Shown piece by piece: positions 17,473 through 26,257 of a DNA stretch of 45,040 nucleotides (positions are counted from its first letter, which is position 1; the number at the start of each line of letters is the position of its first letter). Under the pieces are notes generated by a model. The model saw only the letters and a list, made by a program, of their open reading frames with translations. It ran no database searches and was not told where the DNA came from. Source of the DNA: JANQPA01 sp964628385. Its GTDB lineage: Bacteria; Bacteroidota; Bacteroidia; Chitinophagales; Saprospiraceae. The position numbers were made by a program, and so were the translations under genes. The DNA lies in contig CAZVOD010000034.1 in NCBI GenBank assembly GCA_964628385.1, positions 1 to 45,040 on the forward strand, given 5' to 3'.

Positions 17473-18964
17473 CTCTATTTATTCCTTTTACATTATTGAT
17501 TATCTCAGTAGAAACAGTAGCCAGAAAATCGTATGGCAGCTGGCTCCAGTCTGCCGTCATGCCATCTCTGGAGTTGACAGCTCTCAGTGCAACGGCTTGC
17601 TCGTAAGTTCTTTCATCTCCCATTACTCCAACGGAATGTACTGGTAATAGTATTACTCCTGCCTGCCACACTTTATCGTACAAGTTATACTTTTTTAAGT
17701 TATTAATGAAAATTGCATCCGCTTCTTGAAGAAGATAAACCTTTTCTGCGGTAATAGCTCCCAAAATACGAATGGCCAACCCCGGCCCCGGAAATGGATG
17801 TCGACCTACGATATTTTCAGGTATTTCTAATTCCCGGCCTACGTTTCTCACCTCATCTTTAAAAAGCATTCTCAACGGCTCAATGATTTTGAGCTTCAGC
17901 AAATCCGGTAAGCCACCAACGTTGTGATGGGATTTTATGGTCACAGATGGACCATGTACGGACACAGACTCAATTACATCAGGGTAGATCGTTCCCTGAC
18001 CTAACCAGGTGATGTTTTTCAGCTTAGCCGCTTCTGCTTCAAAGACTTCTATGAAAACCCGCCCTATAACTTTTCGTTTTTCTTCTGGATCTGAAACGCC
18101 GTGTAATTGGTCCAGGAACTGTTTTCTGGCATCTATTCCCACAACATTCAGCCCAAGGCCTTTATAGGAATCCAGCACTTCCTCAAATTCATTTTTTCTC
18201 AACAGTCCATTATCTACAAAAAAGCAGACCAGTTGATCACCGATTGCCCTTTGTAATAGAGTGGCAGCAACGCTGGAGTCTACACCTCCCGAAAGTCCCA
18301 TCAGCACCTGATCTTCTCCTATAGTTTCTTTTAGCTCGGCCACAGTATGTTCAATAAAAACAGCCGGAGTCCAGTTTCCACTACATTCTGCAATTTCGTA
18401 AACAAAATTTTTGATCAATTGCTGCCCATCCAAACTATGAGTTACCTCAGGATGGAATTGCAGGCAATATACCGGATAATCATAAACGCCAGCTTTGGAT
18501 CGAAACGCAGCTACGTCAATATGTATCGTACTGGCAATACGCTCATAGCTTTCGGGAATAGACATAATAGTATCACCGTGTGACATCCACACCTGAGAAC
18601 CATCAGCAATTTCTTTGAAAAGCCGATCAAAAGATACAATATTGGTGAGCAAAGATTTCCCATATTCTCGCTTGTTAGAAGCTTCTACCTTACCTCCCAG
18701 TTGGCTGGCAACATACTGTGCACCATAGCAAATGCCCAGTACCGGTTTTTTACCTAAAAAAGCATCAAGGTCTACCTGTAATGCCTTATCGTCGATTACA
18801 GAGAATGGGCTGCCGGATAAGATAACCCCTTTATATTCAGCTGTTAATTCTGGTATTTTATTGAAAGCAACAATCTCACTGTACACGTTTAGTTCCCTGA
18901 CTCTTCTGGCAATGAGTTGTGTGTACTGAGACCCAAAGTCTATTATCAGTATTTTTTCTTCCAT
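17423..18964 (-). CDS. guaA: GMP synthase (glutamine-hydrolysing)
   Basis: The 513-residue enzyme converts XMP to GMP using ATP and glutamine. The N-terminal class I amidotransferase has Cys79 (GICYGAQ), His171 and Glu173 (FHPEVT). The ATP pyrophosphatase loop is SGGVDSS (225-231), and the C terminus ends in the family's KPPSTIEWE. The open frame extends 33 codons upstream to 19063, but that part is not conserved; MEEKILIIDFGSQYTQ at 18964 is the normal N terminus. TATATTTG lies five bases before this ATG; if it is a real -7 box, the mRNA would be nearly leaderless. The 3' end overlaps the start of the following lipoprotein gene. Confidence 0.97.
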   Translation of the reverse strand: MEEKILIIDFGSQYTQLIARRVRELNVYSEIVAFNKIPELTAEYKGVILSGSPFSVIDDKALQVDLDAFLGKKPVLGICYGAQYVASQLGGKVEASNKREYGKSLLTNIVSFDRLFKEIADGSQVWMSHGDTIMSIPESYERIASTIHIDVAAFRSKAGVYDYPVYCLQFHPEVTHSLDGQQLIKNFVYEIAECSGNWTPAVFIEHTVAELKETIGEDQVLMGLSGGVDSSVAATLLQRAIGDQLVCFFVDNGLLRKNEFEEVLDSYKGLGLNVVGIDARKQFLDQLHGVSDPEEKRKVIGRVFIEVFEAEAAKLKNITWLGQGTIYPDVIESVSVHGPSVTIKSHHNVGGLPDLLKLKIIEPLRMLFKDEVRNVGRELEIPENIVGRHPFPGPGLAIRILGAITAEKVYLLQEADAIFINNLKKYNLYDKVWQAGVILLPVHSVGVMGDERTYEQAVALRAVNSRDGMTADWSQLPYDFLATVSTEIINNVKGINRVVYDISTKPPSTIEWE

Positions 18965-19092
18965 GATGCAAATATATAATAAGATATCAAAGTTGGGAAC
19001 AATCTTTTTGATGTAGATACACACGTTTTTAGAGGCTGTTTGGCTCAAGCTAAGCAACAGCAAATCCCGTTTCCGCCAATTTGCTTCCTTGA

Positions 19093-20517
19093 TTACCGCA
19101 GGAACACATTAAATTCTACCCGACGATTCTGATCTCTACCGGCTGATGTACTATTATCAGCAATGGGATCTTTTTCTCCAAAACCGCGATACGTCATACG
19201 GTCAGGAGATATCCCACGATTGAGTAGGTACTCATAACAAGCCAGGGCCCTCTGTTCGGACAATCGTTGGTTAGTAACAGCACTGCCTACGTTATCGGTA
19301 TATCCTTCTATGGATACACTGTAATCGGGATATTTCTTCAGGATTTCTACAATACGATCCAGAATTTGATAAGATTGAGAGGTAATACTGGCACTGCCTG
19401 TACGAAATTGTATGGCCTGGGTAGCAAATTCCAAAGTTTCTTTATCCTCTTTTTCAATTTCCGGGCAGCCTCGGTTACTTCTGGGCCCCGGCTGGCCCGG
19501 GCAGGTATCATCTTTATCCACTATCCCATCGCCATCAGTATCTGGGCAACCCTGGGTAGCTCTGGTGCCTTTCACATTGGGGCATAAATCTTCCTGATTC
19601 GGAATACCATCCCTATCGTTATCCGGGCAGCCCTGCAATGTGATCAGCCCGGCCTGATTCGGGCAGTTATCCTGCTCATCGGGAATGCCGTCCCCATCAC
19701 TATCTGAAACCGGACAACCCTGCCGTTCTGGCAAACCGGCTTCTTCCGGACAAGCATCGTCCTTATCCGCGATACCATCATTGTCACGATCCGGGCAACC
19801 TCTTAAATCAAAGCCTCCCATCTCATCCGGGCAGTCATCGTCCTTATCAGCGATACCATCATTATCGCGATCCGGACAGCCAGCAAACTGCTCCGTCCCC
19901 GCCGCAGTAGGACAAGCATCATAAGGATCAAGAATACCATCCCCATCGGCATCTTCAATATCAGCGATTTCTTCCGGTGCCTCCTTCTTTTCGGCTACTC
20001 CCAACATTACCTTTATCCCTGCTCCTGCCTGTACATTATCTCTCAGATCGTCAAAACCAATGCGGTATTCTCCCTTGGTAGTTAGGTAAATAGAATTAGA
20101 TAGTTTGAAATCAAGCATCAAACCAAGTGGAGCCTGCAGGCTCAGTTCTTCCTCATTGAAAGAATAAACGCCTCCAAAACCAGCGTAAATACTCGGAAGG
20201 ATAAAACTACCATCCCCAAATAACTGGAGACCAAGATTTAAATCAAGCCCTCCAAAAAAACTATTATCACTTTGTGTAGCTTCTGACAAGGGAAAGTTGG
20301 CCCGTCCTACCCTTATGGGAGCACCAATAAAGAGCCGGTTGGTCAGATAAGTGCTGTAATCTATTTCCAGAGCAGCTCCAAAATTTTCTTTGGCTAATTG
20401 CTCCGTTATAGGATATTGGTAATCATTGAGCAGATATCGAAAGGCAACGGCGTCCTTTTGAGCCTTTACCACGACAACTGATAACATTAGCATAAAAAAA
20501 ATGTGTAGTATTCTCAT
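19093..20517 (-). CDS. OmpA family outer-membrane protein with thrombospondin type 3 repeats
   Basis: The 474-residue protein has a signal peptide (1-19, cut near VKAQ), an N-terminal beta-barrel-like domain (about 25-175), six calcium-binding thrombospondin type 3-like units (about 190-340, such as DRDNDGIADKDDDCP and DTDGDGIVDKDDTCP) and a C-terminal OmpA peptidoglycan-binding domain (about 360-474: IEGYTDNVGS, NQRLSEQRA, and the final RDQNRRVEFNV). It should span the outer membrane and hold the cell wall. This architecture is very common in Bacteroidota. It is a single-gene unit. Units two and three are almost identical, also at the DNA level, which suggests recent duplication. Confidence 0.93.
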   Translation of the reverse strand: MRILHIFFMLMLSVVVVKAQKDAVAFRYLLNDYQYPITEQLAKENFGAALEIDYSTYLTNRLFIGAPIRVGRANFPLSEATQSDNSFFGGLDLNLGLQLFGDGSFILPSIYAGFGGVYSFNEEELSLQAPLGLMLDFKLSNSIYLTTKGEYRIGFDDLRDNVQAGAGIKVMLGVAEKKEAPEEIADIEDADGDGILDPYDACPTAAGTEQFAGCPDRDNDGIADKDDDCPDEMGGFDLRGCPDRDNDGIADKDDACPEEAGLPERQGCPVSDSDGDGIPDEQDNCPNQAGLITLQGCPDNDRDGIPNQEDLCPNVKGTRATQGCPDTDGDGIVDKDDTCPGQPGPRSNRGCPEIEKEDKETLEFATQAIQFRTGSASITSQSYQILDRIVEILKKYPDYSVSIEGYTDNVGSAVTNQRLSEQRALACYEYLLNRGISPDRMTYRGFGEKDPIADNSTSAGRDQNRRVEFNVFLR

Positions 20518-20837
20518 AATAGTGTAATTTTAAACCTGTTGAAATACTCGCTATAAAAGCGATATTTTTCAATAGACTTGTTTCGAGGGGGTATAATGGT
20601 AGTAAAGTTGAATTATTTTTTTGTCACACGAAGGCTTTTTGGCTCAGAAGGTTAGAGTTTCCTTATGAGCTTCAGCAATTTTCAGGCCAGAAAACCTATC
20701 GAACATAGAGTGAAGTAAATTTCAGGGATTAAACCTGAGCGGATATGCCTTTGGAACGTAACTTTACAAAAGGGGTCATCTAAGCTGATGGTAAGTACAA
20801 GGGCAAAATTAATGGTATAAATTAAATATACATGAAA
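20518..20837. other. Intergenic region (320 bases) upstream of the OmpA gene
   Basis: This gap separates the nusB stop from the OmpA gene start, both on the minus strand. It contains a short hairpin (TCGCT 20548-20552, AGCGA 20558-20562, then TATTTTT) and motif copy C at 20573-20585. No RNA gene or convincing small ORF was seen, and no exact TAnnTTTG box faces the OmpA gene. Confidence 0.4.
20573..20585 (+). repeat. Dispersed intergenic motif, copy C (TAGACTTGTTTCG)
   Basis: An exact copy of the 13-base motif, 56 bases upstream of the OmpA gene start. It is identical to the copy at 15935. This copy is upstream of a gene, so the motif is not restricted to convergent gaps. Confidence 0.55.
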
Positions 20838-21773
20838 TTAATCCATCAGACCTCTACCCTGCTTATTAATCTTTCCTGCTTTTTCTAATTTTTTCATCAA
20901 ACGGTCTAAAATACCGTTAATAAAGTCTTTGCTTTTATCAGTACTGTACAATTTGGCTATTTCTACAAACTCATTAAGGGTAACTTTCGAGGGAATGGTA
21001 GGAAAATGCATCAGTTCACAAATAGCCATTTTTAAAAGAATCATATCGATAATGGCCACTCGCTCGGCATCCCAATTTTTTAATGTAGGCTCGATAAGTC
21101 CCAATAATTCTTCATTATCTTCTACGACTCTTCTAAAAAGCTCCTCTCCAAAATCAGCAACAGTTTCATCAGAAGGTTTGTAGGCTTCATAAAAATAGGG
21201 AGTGGCTGGCAGCGCTTTTATCGTTTTTTTGACGGCTCCGACGATGAGGGATTGGTCGTCCACCCACTGCGGAAAGGAGTCTTCCATTTTTTCATTAAAA
21301 ACATCGCTGGCATTACAAAACTTATACAGTGCTAGTAGCACTTTAGTATGATCTTCTTTTTCAGCATTTTCCTGAGCAAGATATTCCCGATGCTCCTCCA
21401 TCTTAACAAATTCCGTATAGAGTAATCGAATAGTATCAGCATCAAACCAGCTACCAAAATTATGAGCCCCGGCGATGCGATTGATCTCTTTATTTTGGAT
21501 CAAAGATTGGGTGAGATCATTTTCTGATAACCTGGGAATAAAATTTTTGTCTTCTTCTGTGGGCAGCAACTTTGACATTTTCCGCTCCTTATCTTCGCGG
21601 GCGTAATCGGCAACTTTCACAAAAGAATAAAGATTGAAGAGGTATAGGGTATAAGCATTATTTATGCTTTTTGTATAACTTTTTAAGGCCGTATCAAAGT
21701 TTAATTTTCCATCCCGGTTCATGGAATATAACATTTGCATAACCTTGATACGGATATTCCTTCTACTTAGCAT
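20838..21773 (-). CDS. nusB: Transcription antitermination factor NusB (long form)
   Basis: The 311-residue protein is the long NusB form of Bacteroidota; Escherichia coli NusB is only 139 residues. The N-terminal MLSRRNIRIKVMQMLYS is the conserved opening, and the C-terminal half holds the NusB helical fold (WDAERVAIIDMILLKMAICELMHF, then VTLNEFVEIAKLYSTDKSKDFINGILD as the last helices). NusB with NusE/S10 binds boxA RNA and supports antitermination at rRNA operons. The open frame extends 26 codons upstream to 21851, but MLSRRN at 21773 matches the usual start. It is transcribed alone. Confidence 0.93.
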   Translation of the reverse strand: MLSRRNIRIKVMQMLYSMNRDGKLNFDTALKSYTKSINNAYTLYLFNLYSFVKVADYAREDKERKMSKLLPTEEDKNFIPRLSENDLTQSLIQNKEINRIAGAHNFGSWFDADTIRLLYTEFVKMEEHREYLAQENAEKEDHTKVLLALYKFCNASDVFNEKMEDSFPQWVDDQSLIVGAVKKTIKALPATPYFYEAYKPSDETVADFGEELFRRVVEDNEELLGLIEPTLKNWDAERVAIIDMILLKMAICELMHFPTIPSKVTLNEFVEIAKLYSTDKSKDFINGILDRLMKKLEKAGKINKQGRGLMD

Positions 21774-21888
21774 AACTTTCAAATGACACTTTAGGGTAAA
21801 TTTGGGATTAAAACACATGTACCGTTTATCAATAGGACTGGCGCGAAACACGTGAAACGCTTATAATATTCTTAAATCAAGTATAATA

Positions 21889-21896
21889 TATCTTTG
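21889..21896 (+). promoter_or_regulatory. Orphan -7 promoter-like box
   Basis: TATCTTTG, followed by CC, is a very typical Bacteroidota -7 element, yet it points away from nusB into a region without a plus-strand gene. No TTTG was seen at the usual -33 spacing. It could drive a small RNA or be a remnant of a lost divergent gene. Confidence 0.35.
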
Positions 21897-22014
21897 CCTC
21901 TGATACAATGCAAAGAAAAGCTAATTTTTAGAAAGACTATAATAGTGACGTAAAAAAGATGAAAAATAGTTAAGTGTCAATAAAAGAACGCTCTTATCTA
22001 GCTATAAGCCTAAA

Positions 22015-22054
22015 AAGCCTGGATAAAAGGATAGTATTCCTTTTGGCCAGGCTT
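22015..22054 (-). terminator. Strong intrinsic terminator after the MauE/DoxX gene
   Basis: The outer arms are AAGCCTGG (22015-22022) and CCAGGCTT (22047-22054), and the inner arms AAAAGGA (22025-22031) and TCCTTTT (22038-22044). They form a 15-bp stem with one 2x2 internal loop and a 6-base loop. On the minus strand it is followed by a T stretch (TTTA), 41 bases after the stop at 22096. Confidence 0.7.
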
Positions 22055-22095
22055 ATTGTAAGTTGATATTATCCAGATTAACTGGATGGACTCAA

Positions 22096-23577
22096 CTATT
22101 TCATGTAAGCTGATTGGATGGACTCAAAATCTTTAGGAATTTTTTTGACATGCCACTTCTCGATGATCTTTCCATCCTTTAGCAGTACGAGCCCCGGATT
22201 AGACCGGATGATAGTTTTAAGCAAAATATCATCGGCGGTATATATAGGGTAAGCACTTTGGGAAGCGTGACGGAAATCATTAATTTGTGCTTCGGTGGAC
22301 GGCCCGGTAATACCGTATACTGTTGCACCAGCTTCCATAGCTTTATCCATTATCGGGTTGAGCTTTTCTCGCCATTTGGCAATATACTCGTCATTCCAAT
22401 CGTATTGCTCTCTGATAATTTTATTTTTACTAACACCCGCAACGCTTGTGTTGATCACCACAGAATCACCAATTCTTACTGTATCCTGAGTATAGATCGT
22501 ATCCCGGCTGATCACTTCCTTGCTGTAAGTTTTTCCTTTTAGCTTATAGCCTACCAACATAAAGCTATACCCCTCCTGATTGAGAATCTCATCGGTTACG
22601 GAATAACCTTCTACGCTTGATACATCAAACTCACTGATCTTATTGATCTTAACTGCCGGTTCTGATTTAATTTGAGACTTCTCATAAAGAGAATCCGGAT
22701 AGTTTTTATATTCTTTTAAATACTGTTTGTAAGGAATTTCGATGACTTTACCAGAGTTCTTATCCTTCACTTTGTAAGCAATTACTCTAATATTATTAAT
22801 GGCCTCATCCTGTCTGGCTTTTTCTTCTGCCAGGTGCGTACCTACTTTAAAGGGCCGAAAGTCCACTTGTGGGAGATCCCAGGAGTAGTTACTAACGCAA
22901 TATAGAAAAGTACCTCCCAATGTAATACCGATCAGTCCGTACCTCAAACCTGGTGTCAGGATTTGATGCATGCGATTACTGGAGAACAAAAATATCAACG
23001 CGGGTGCCAGTAAGAAAACATCTTTCATAAAGGAGGTAAAAGGCTTCAACTTGATAAAATCTCCAAAGCAACCGCAATCCGTCACTTTCATATTCGTTTC
23101 TACGTAGCTACCCCATTTTGAAAACTGGAAAAAGTTAACTCCTTCCGGTACGTAACCTGTCAGATAAGTAAACCCGGTTAGGAAGGTAAAAAAGGCTACC
23201 AGCAAAAAGAATGCCCAGCTTGTAACAGCCCTGAAAGCACCCACAATCAGCATTACTCCTAATAAAATTTCAAATACAATCATTCCCACAGAGAAGGCAA
23301 TAGCGTATTCGGCTAACTGAGGGAATAGAGGCTCCATAAAAGACAAAGCTGTGTCTTCGAAAGTAGCTTCAAACTCAGCAAAGTATTGTTCCATCTTGTA
23401 AGCTGTACCGAGCGGATCGACAGCTTTCACAAAACCGGAAATAATAAATAATACTCCAGTAAAATTTTGAAGGTAGCTCACTACCCAGCTTTTCAACTTA
23501 TTGCCTATAAATCCGATAGCCAGGGTTAAAATCAGAGCGACTACCGCTACCCCCAGCACTAAAGTACCTAAACTCAT
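22096..23577 (-). CDS. MauE/DoxX-like membrane protein with C-terminal thioredoxin-like domain (BT_3928-type)
   Basis: The 493-residue protein has several membrane segments in its first 240 residues, including DoxX/MauE-like helices and the motif DCGCFGDFIKLKPF, characteristic of MauE-type redox proteins. The remaining 250 residues are soluble and end in a thioredoxin-like stretch (VYGITGPST, then NPGLVLLKDGKIIEKWH) without a CxxC. It resembles BT_3928-family proteins, which in this phylum sit next to DUF1599. The DUF1599 gene lies 19 bases upstream on the same strand, so they are one operon. The triose-phosphate isomerase gene often found in this cluster is absent. A role in envelope thiol chemistry is inferred. 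Confidence 0.8.
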   Translation of the reverse strand: MSLGTLVLGVAVVALILTLAIGFIGNKLKSWVVSYLQNFTGVLFIISGFVKAVDPLGTAYKMEQYFAEFEATFEDTALSFMEPLFPQLAEYAIAFSVGMIVFEILLGVMLIVGAFRAVTSWAFFLLVAFFTFLTGFTYLTGYVPEGVNFFQFSKWGSYVETNMKVTDCGCFGDFIKLKPFTSFMKDVFLLAPALIFLFSSNRMHQILTPGLRYGLIGITLGGTFLYCVSNYSWDLPQVDFRPFKVGTHLAEEKARQDEAINNIRVIAYKVKDKNSGKVIEIPYKQYLKEYKNYPDSLYEKSQIKSEPAVKINKISEFDVSSVEGYSVTDEILNQEGYSFMLVGYKLKGKTYSKEVISRDTIYTQDTVRIGDSVVINTSVAGVSKNKIIREQYDWNDEYIAKWREKLNPIMDKAMEAGATVYGITGPSTEAQINDFRHASQSAYPIYTADDILLKTIIRSNPGLVLLKDGKIIEKWHVKKIPKDFESIQSAYMK

Positions 23578-23596
23578 GCTTCTGTAGATTTTTTTG

Positions 23597-24142
23597 TTAT
23601 GAACGCTTTTCTTCTATATTGATCAAAGCGAATATGGCATAATTGATAACGTCTCTATAGTTAGCATCTAACCCTTCAGAGACAAGAGTTTCCCCCTTAT
23701 TATCTTCAATTTGCTTTACCCTGAGCAATTTCATTAATATCATATCTGTAAAAGAGCTTCTACGCATTTCCCGCCATACTTCTCCATAATCGTGATTTTT
23801 TTGAATCATTAGCTCTTTTGTTATGTTTATTTGCTGGTCATATAACACTTCAACTTCCTCAACAGTTAGCTCAACTTTGGCATTATCGCTCTTTTCCAGC
23901 TGAATTAATGCCATAGCACTGTAATTTATAATGCCTACATATTCTGACTCTACAGAATCAGCAACTTTCTGCCGGGCCAACTCCTCAATATTACGAATAC
24001 GCTTAGCCTTGATATAAATTTGATCAGTTAGTGAAGAAGGACGCAAAATACGCCACGCCGTACCGTAGTCTCTCGTTTTGGAAATAAAGACGGTTTTACA
24101 CTTTTGGATGACCTCTTCAAATTGTCTAAGCGTATTTTCCAC
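23597..24142 (-). CDS. DUF1599 (Nmad1) domain protein
   Basis: The 181-residue protein belongs to DUF1599, also called nucleotide modification associated domain 1. It contains the same unit twice: KTRDYGTAWRILRPSSLTDQ (about 22-41) and NHDYGEVWREMRRSSFTDM (about 117-135), each followed by an IK/MK-xxR segment and then INY-(S)A-x-ALI. The family's biochemical function is unknown; a nucleotide-related role comes only from the domain's name and phage contexts. The start codon is GTG (24140-24142); no in-frame ATG lies nearby upstream, and TATCTTTG is close before it. It is the first gene of an operon with the MauE/DoxX-like gene. Confidence 0.82.
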   Translation of the reverse strand: MENTLRQFEEVIQKCKTVFISKTRDYGTAWRILRPSSLTDQIYIKAKRIRNIEELARQKVADSVESEYVGIINYSAMALIQLEKSDNAKVELTVEEVEVLYDQQINITKELMIQKNHDYGEVWREMRRSSFTDMILMKLLRVKQIEDNKGETLVSEGLDANYRDVINYAIFALINIEEKRS

Positions 24143-24156
24143 ACTGATTTTTTTTA

Positions 24157-24164
24157 CAAAGATA
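24157..24164 (-). promoter_or_regulatory. Candidate -7 box for the DUF1599 operon
   Basis: CAAAGATA on the plus strand reads TATCTTTG on the minus strand, an exact TAnnTTTG match, 14 bases before the GTG start of the DUF1599 gene. This would leave a leader of only about 5-10 bases. No TTTG was found at the -33 position. Confidence 0.35.
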
Positions 24165-24393
24165 ATGAAGTGACCGAAATATTATAGAACAGTATAACTT
24201 TCAGATGTAAAGTTACTATCTTCCACTGTCAGTTCTTGTTAATGAAGCTTAAAAGCTTGTTAAGAAGCGTGATACCAGCCTTATGATACAATAAATACCT
24301 GCGTTTTTTCCTTTGATAATACACGATTGAGTTCTTATCTTGTATGTATGTTGTGAGAAAATCAATTTCTTTCCTTGATAAACAGTCACTACA

Positions 24394-25725
24394 ATGAAAA
24401 AATTACTTTTTTTGGTCTTTAGCTGGGCCGTGCTGCTTGGAGGGTTCCACAAGGCTGATGCGCAGGACCTTTTTGAGCTAAAGTTTACCGACAGCTATGG
24501 CGTTAATTATAAAGGTTTGTTAGTAAAATTTAACGATACCAAAATGTACATGCGGGTAGCTTACTTCGCTGAAGATATGTACAAAGTCGTTCAGGTGGAT
24601 TATACCACGGAGCACACCACATACCAAGGTGACCAATACATAGTATTGTTCGGTAGCAATCCCCGGTTTGTTACTAACCCCGGTCAGTATGGCTACAATC
24701 CGGATCATCTAATTTTTACCAACCAATCGAATTTGCCGTTCATAACGGATAACCCTAATGACCCCAACAGAGTTTTCCTTGCTGATCAATTCAGAGCTCT
24801 TTCTGACAATGACATCAGCGACGATTATTTGAAAGGATTTTACAGCAATCAGGAGCCGGATTACCTGGCTCTAAAACGCATGGTGGGTTTAGAAAGATAT
24901 ACCCCACCATCTTCTACCGTTGACATCAACAAAAACCGAAATGAAAAAACGTACAGAGATAGTCGCAGCGATCAGCCAGCCACTCTACATTTGATTGTAG
25001 CGGCCAATACAGCTATCTCGGATATAGGCGCGGGTTGTGCGGCAGATGAAAGGAATCTGGTAGGAGAATTTCAGGGGATTACCAGCTCCCTGGGTATTTC
25101 CTTTAAAAAGTATCTGGTCAATGGGAGCAATTTTACCAAACAAAACCTCAATCAAACGTTACAGCGCTTTTCTCCTGGCCCTAATGACATTGTCATTTTC
25201 GTATACCGGGGGCATGGCTTTCGGTGGTCTGATCAGCGGGAGATGTGGCCACAACTGGACTTTCGGGCCAACAATTACATCCGAATGTCCAATGAAACAG
25301 CCATTCGGCTGGATGAGGTACACGACATGATCACGTCTAAGGGTGCTCGCCTGAATATTGTATTTGGCGATTGTTGTAACAATGATATTGGTCTGACTCA
25401 AAATACCAACAACAACTTTCTGGCTATGCAGGGTAACAACCATTATGACCCACAGCGGCTCAAGTCTCTTTTTATGGATACAGAAGGCAATATTCTATCC
25501 TGCGCAGCCAGTCCAGGTGAGTATTCCTGGGTGAATATAGCCAACGGTGGTTTTTATACGGTCAGTTTTCTTCAGGCACTACGAGAAGAAATTAGTTATT
25601 TGAAAAATGATAAGCCTGACTGGCAGGACGTTTTTGATACGACTATCAAAAGTGCCAGAAGAATGACGGATTCTTGCTCTAACTGTACACCACAAAATGG
25701 GAAGGTAAAGTTCAGTGCTAACTAG
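24394..25725 (+). CDS. Exported caspase-family (C14-like) cysteine protease
   Basis: The 443-residue protein has a signal peptide (1-23, cut near KADAQ), about 170 residues of N-terminal beta-rich sequence of unknown type, and a caspase-like domain from about 195 to 430. The catalytic dyad is visible: His274 in VYRGHGFR and the GDCCNND motif (Cys327-Cys328; by analogy with the DxC of metacaspases, Cys328 is the nucleophile). Bacterial caspase homologues cleave after Arg/Lys or Asp, but many are untested. Export places it in the periplasm or outside, unlike cytoplasmic defence caspases. A small lipoprotein gene follows 53 bases later on the same strand and is likely co-transcribed. The tail has a Cys pair (SCSNC). 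Confidence 0.85.
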   Translation: MKKLLFLVFSWAVLLGGFHKADAQDLFELKFTDSYGVNYKGLLVKFNDTKMYMRVAYFAEDMYKVVQVDYTTEHTTYQGDQYIVLFGSNPRFVTNPGQYGYNPDHLIFTNQSNLPFITDNPNDPNRVFLADQFRALSDNDISDDYLKGFYSNQEPDYLALKRMVGLERYTPPSSTVDINKNRNEKTYRDSRSDQPATLHLIVAANTAISDIGAGCAADERNLVGEFQGITSSLGISFKKYLVNGSNFTKQNLNQTLQRFSPGPNDIVIFVYRGHGFRWSDQREMWPQLDFRANNYIRMSNETAIRLDEVHDMITSKGARLNIVFGDCCNNDIGLTQNTNNNFLAMQGNNHYDPQRLKSLFMDTEGNILSCAASPGEYSWVNIANGGFYTVSFLQALREEISYLKNDKPDWQDVFDTTIKSARRMTDSCSNCTPQNGKVKFSAN

Positions 25726-25778
25726 CTTATAAGTTGTACGAGTGAAAACAAATCAGAGAACCAAATAAAATAAAGCAC

Positions 25779-26240
25779 ATGCACAAACTGATATTTCTTT
25801 TTGTAGGAATTGTATTAGGGTTTGCAGGATGTAGTAAAACGAGCCAAAAAATGTATCAAAAAACCGTTAATAAGGCTAATGAGGTCAATGCCTACCTTGT
25901 TGACCAGTACGCTACCCGGTTGGCAGATCAGAAAGACCCCGGCAGTTTCCTGATGGATTACAAAATATTGGATGAATTAGCCACTGACCAACAAGTGATT
26001 ACTACTTTAAAAGCTGTAATGGCCGACACTTCTAACTATTCAACTACTAATTTAAAGAGCTGCCCGTTTATTGGAAAGTATGGTCTTTCATTCAGACGCA
26101 ATAATGAATACGTTAATATGATCATCAGCTTACCCAACTGTGGAAAGTGTCAGATTAAGCATTCTTCTGATGAAACTTCCCGTACAGTAGATCTTGTTAA
26201 TGACAAAATTTATGAAGCGCTGTCATCAATTATGGAATAG
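25779..26240 (+). CDS. Small lipoprotein paired with the caspase-like gene, function unknown
   Basis: I do not recognise this 153-residue protein. It has a lipoprotein signal with lipobox GFAGC (Cys18), a helical middle (about 25-75) and a C-terminal region with three more cysteines: NLKSCPFIGKYGLSF and ISLPNCGKCQIKH. The CGKC is a CxxC that could be redox-active or metal-binding. It follows the exported caspase gene after 53 bases and no terminator is seen between them, so the two are probably expressed together. It could be a substrate, chaperone or inhibitor of the protease, but nothing in the sequence shows which. Confidence 0.7.
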   Translation: MHKLIFLFVGIVLGFAGCSKTSQKMYQKTVNKANEVNAYLVDQYATRLADQKDPGSFLMDYKILDELATDQQVITTLKAVMADTSNYSTTNLKSCPFIGKYGLSFRRNNEYVNMIISLPNCGKCQIKHSSDETSRTVDLVNDKIYEALSSIME

Positions 26241-26257
26241 ATGTTAACCGGAGGTTG

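Larger units (their letters stand above)
21774..22095. other. Intergenic region (322 bases) between nusB and the MauE/DoxX gene
   Basis: Two elements stand out in this gap: a plus-strand TATCTTTG -7 box at 21889-21896 with no gene behind it, and the strong terminator of the MauE/DoxX gene at 22015-22054. Between them are only tiny ORFs (ATG at 21908 reads MQRKANF then stop). A short untranslated RNA is possible but unproven. Confidence 0.4.

Noticed and set aside
18965..19063. Longer GMP synthase start at 19063
   Set aside because: The extra 33 residues are not like any GuaA N terminus; the ATG at 18964 fits the family.
19490..19950. Regularly spaced repeated DNA, CRISPR-like at first glance
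   Set aside because: The repeats are in frame and encode thrombospondin type 3 units of the OmpA protein; there are no unique spacers of even length.
24394..26240. Caspase gene as part of a phage-defence system
   Set aside because: The protein has a signal peptide and no sensor, effector, reverse transcriptase or nucleotide-signalling gene is nearby.
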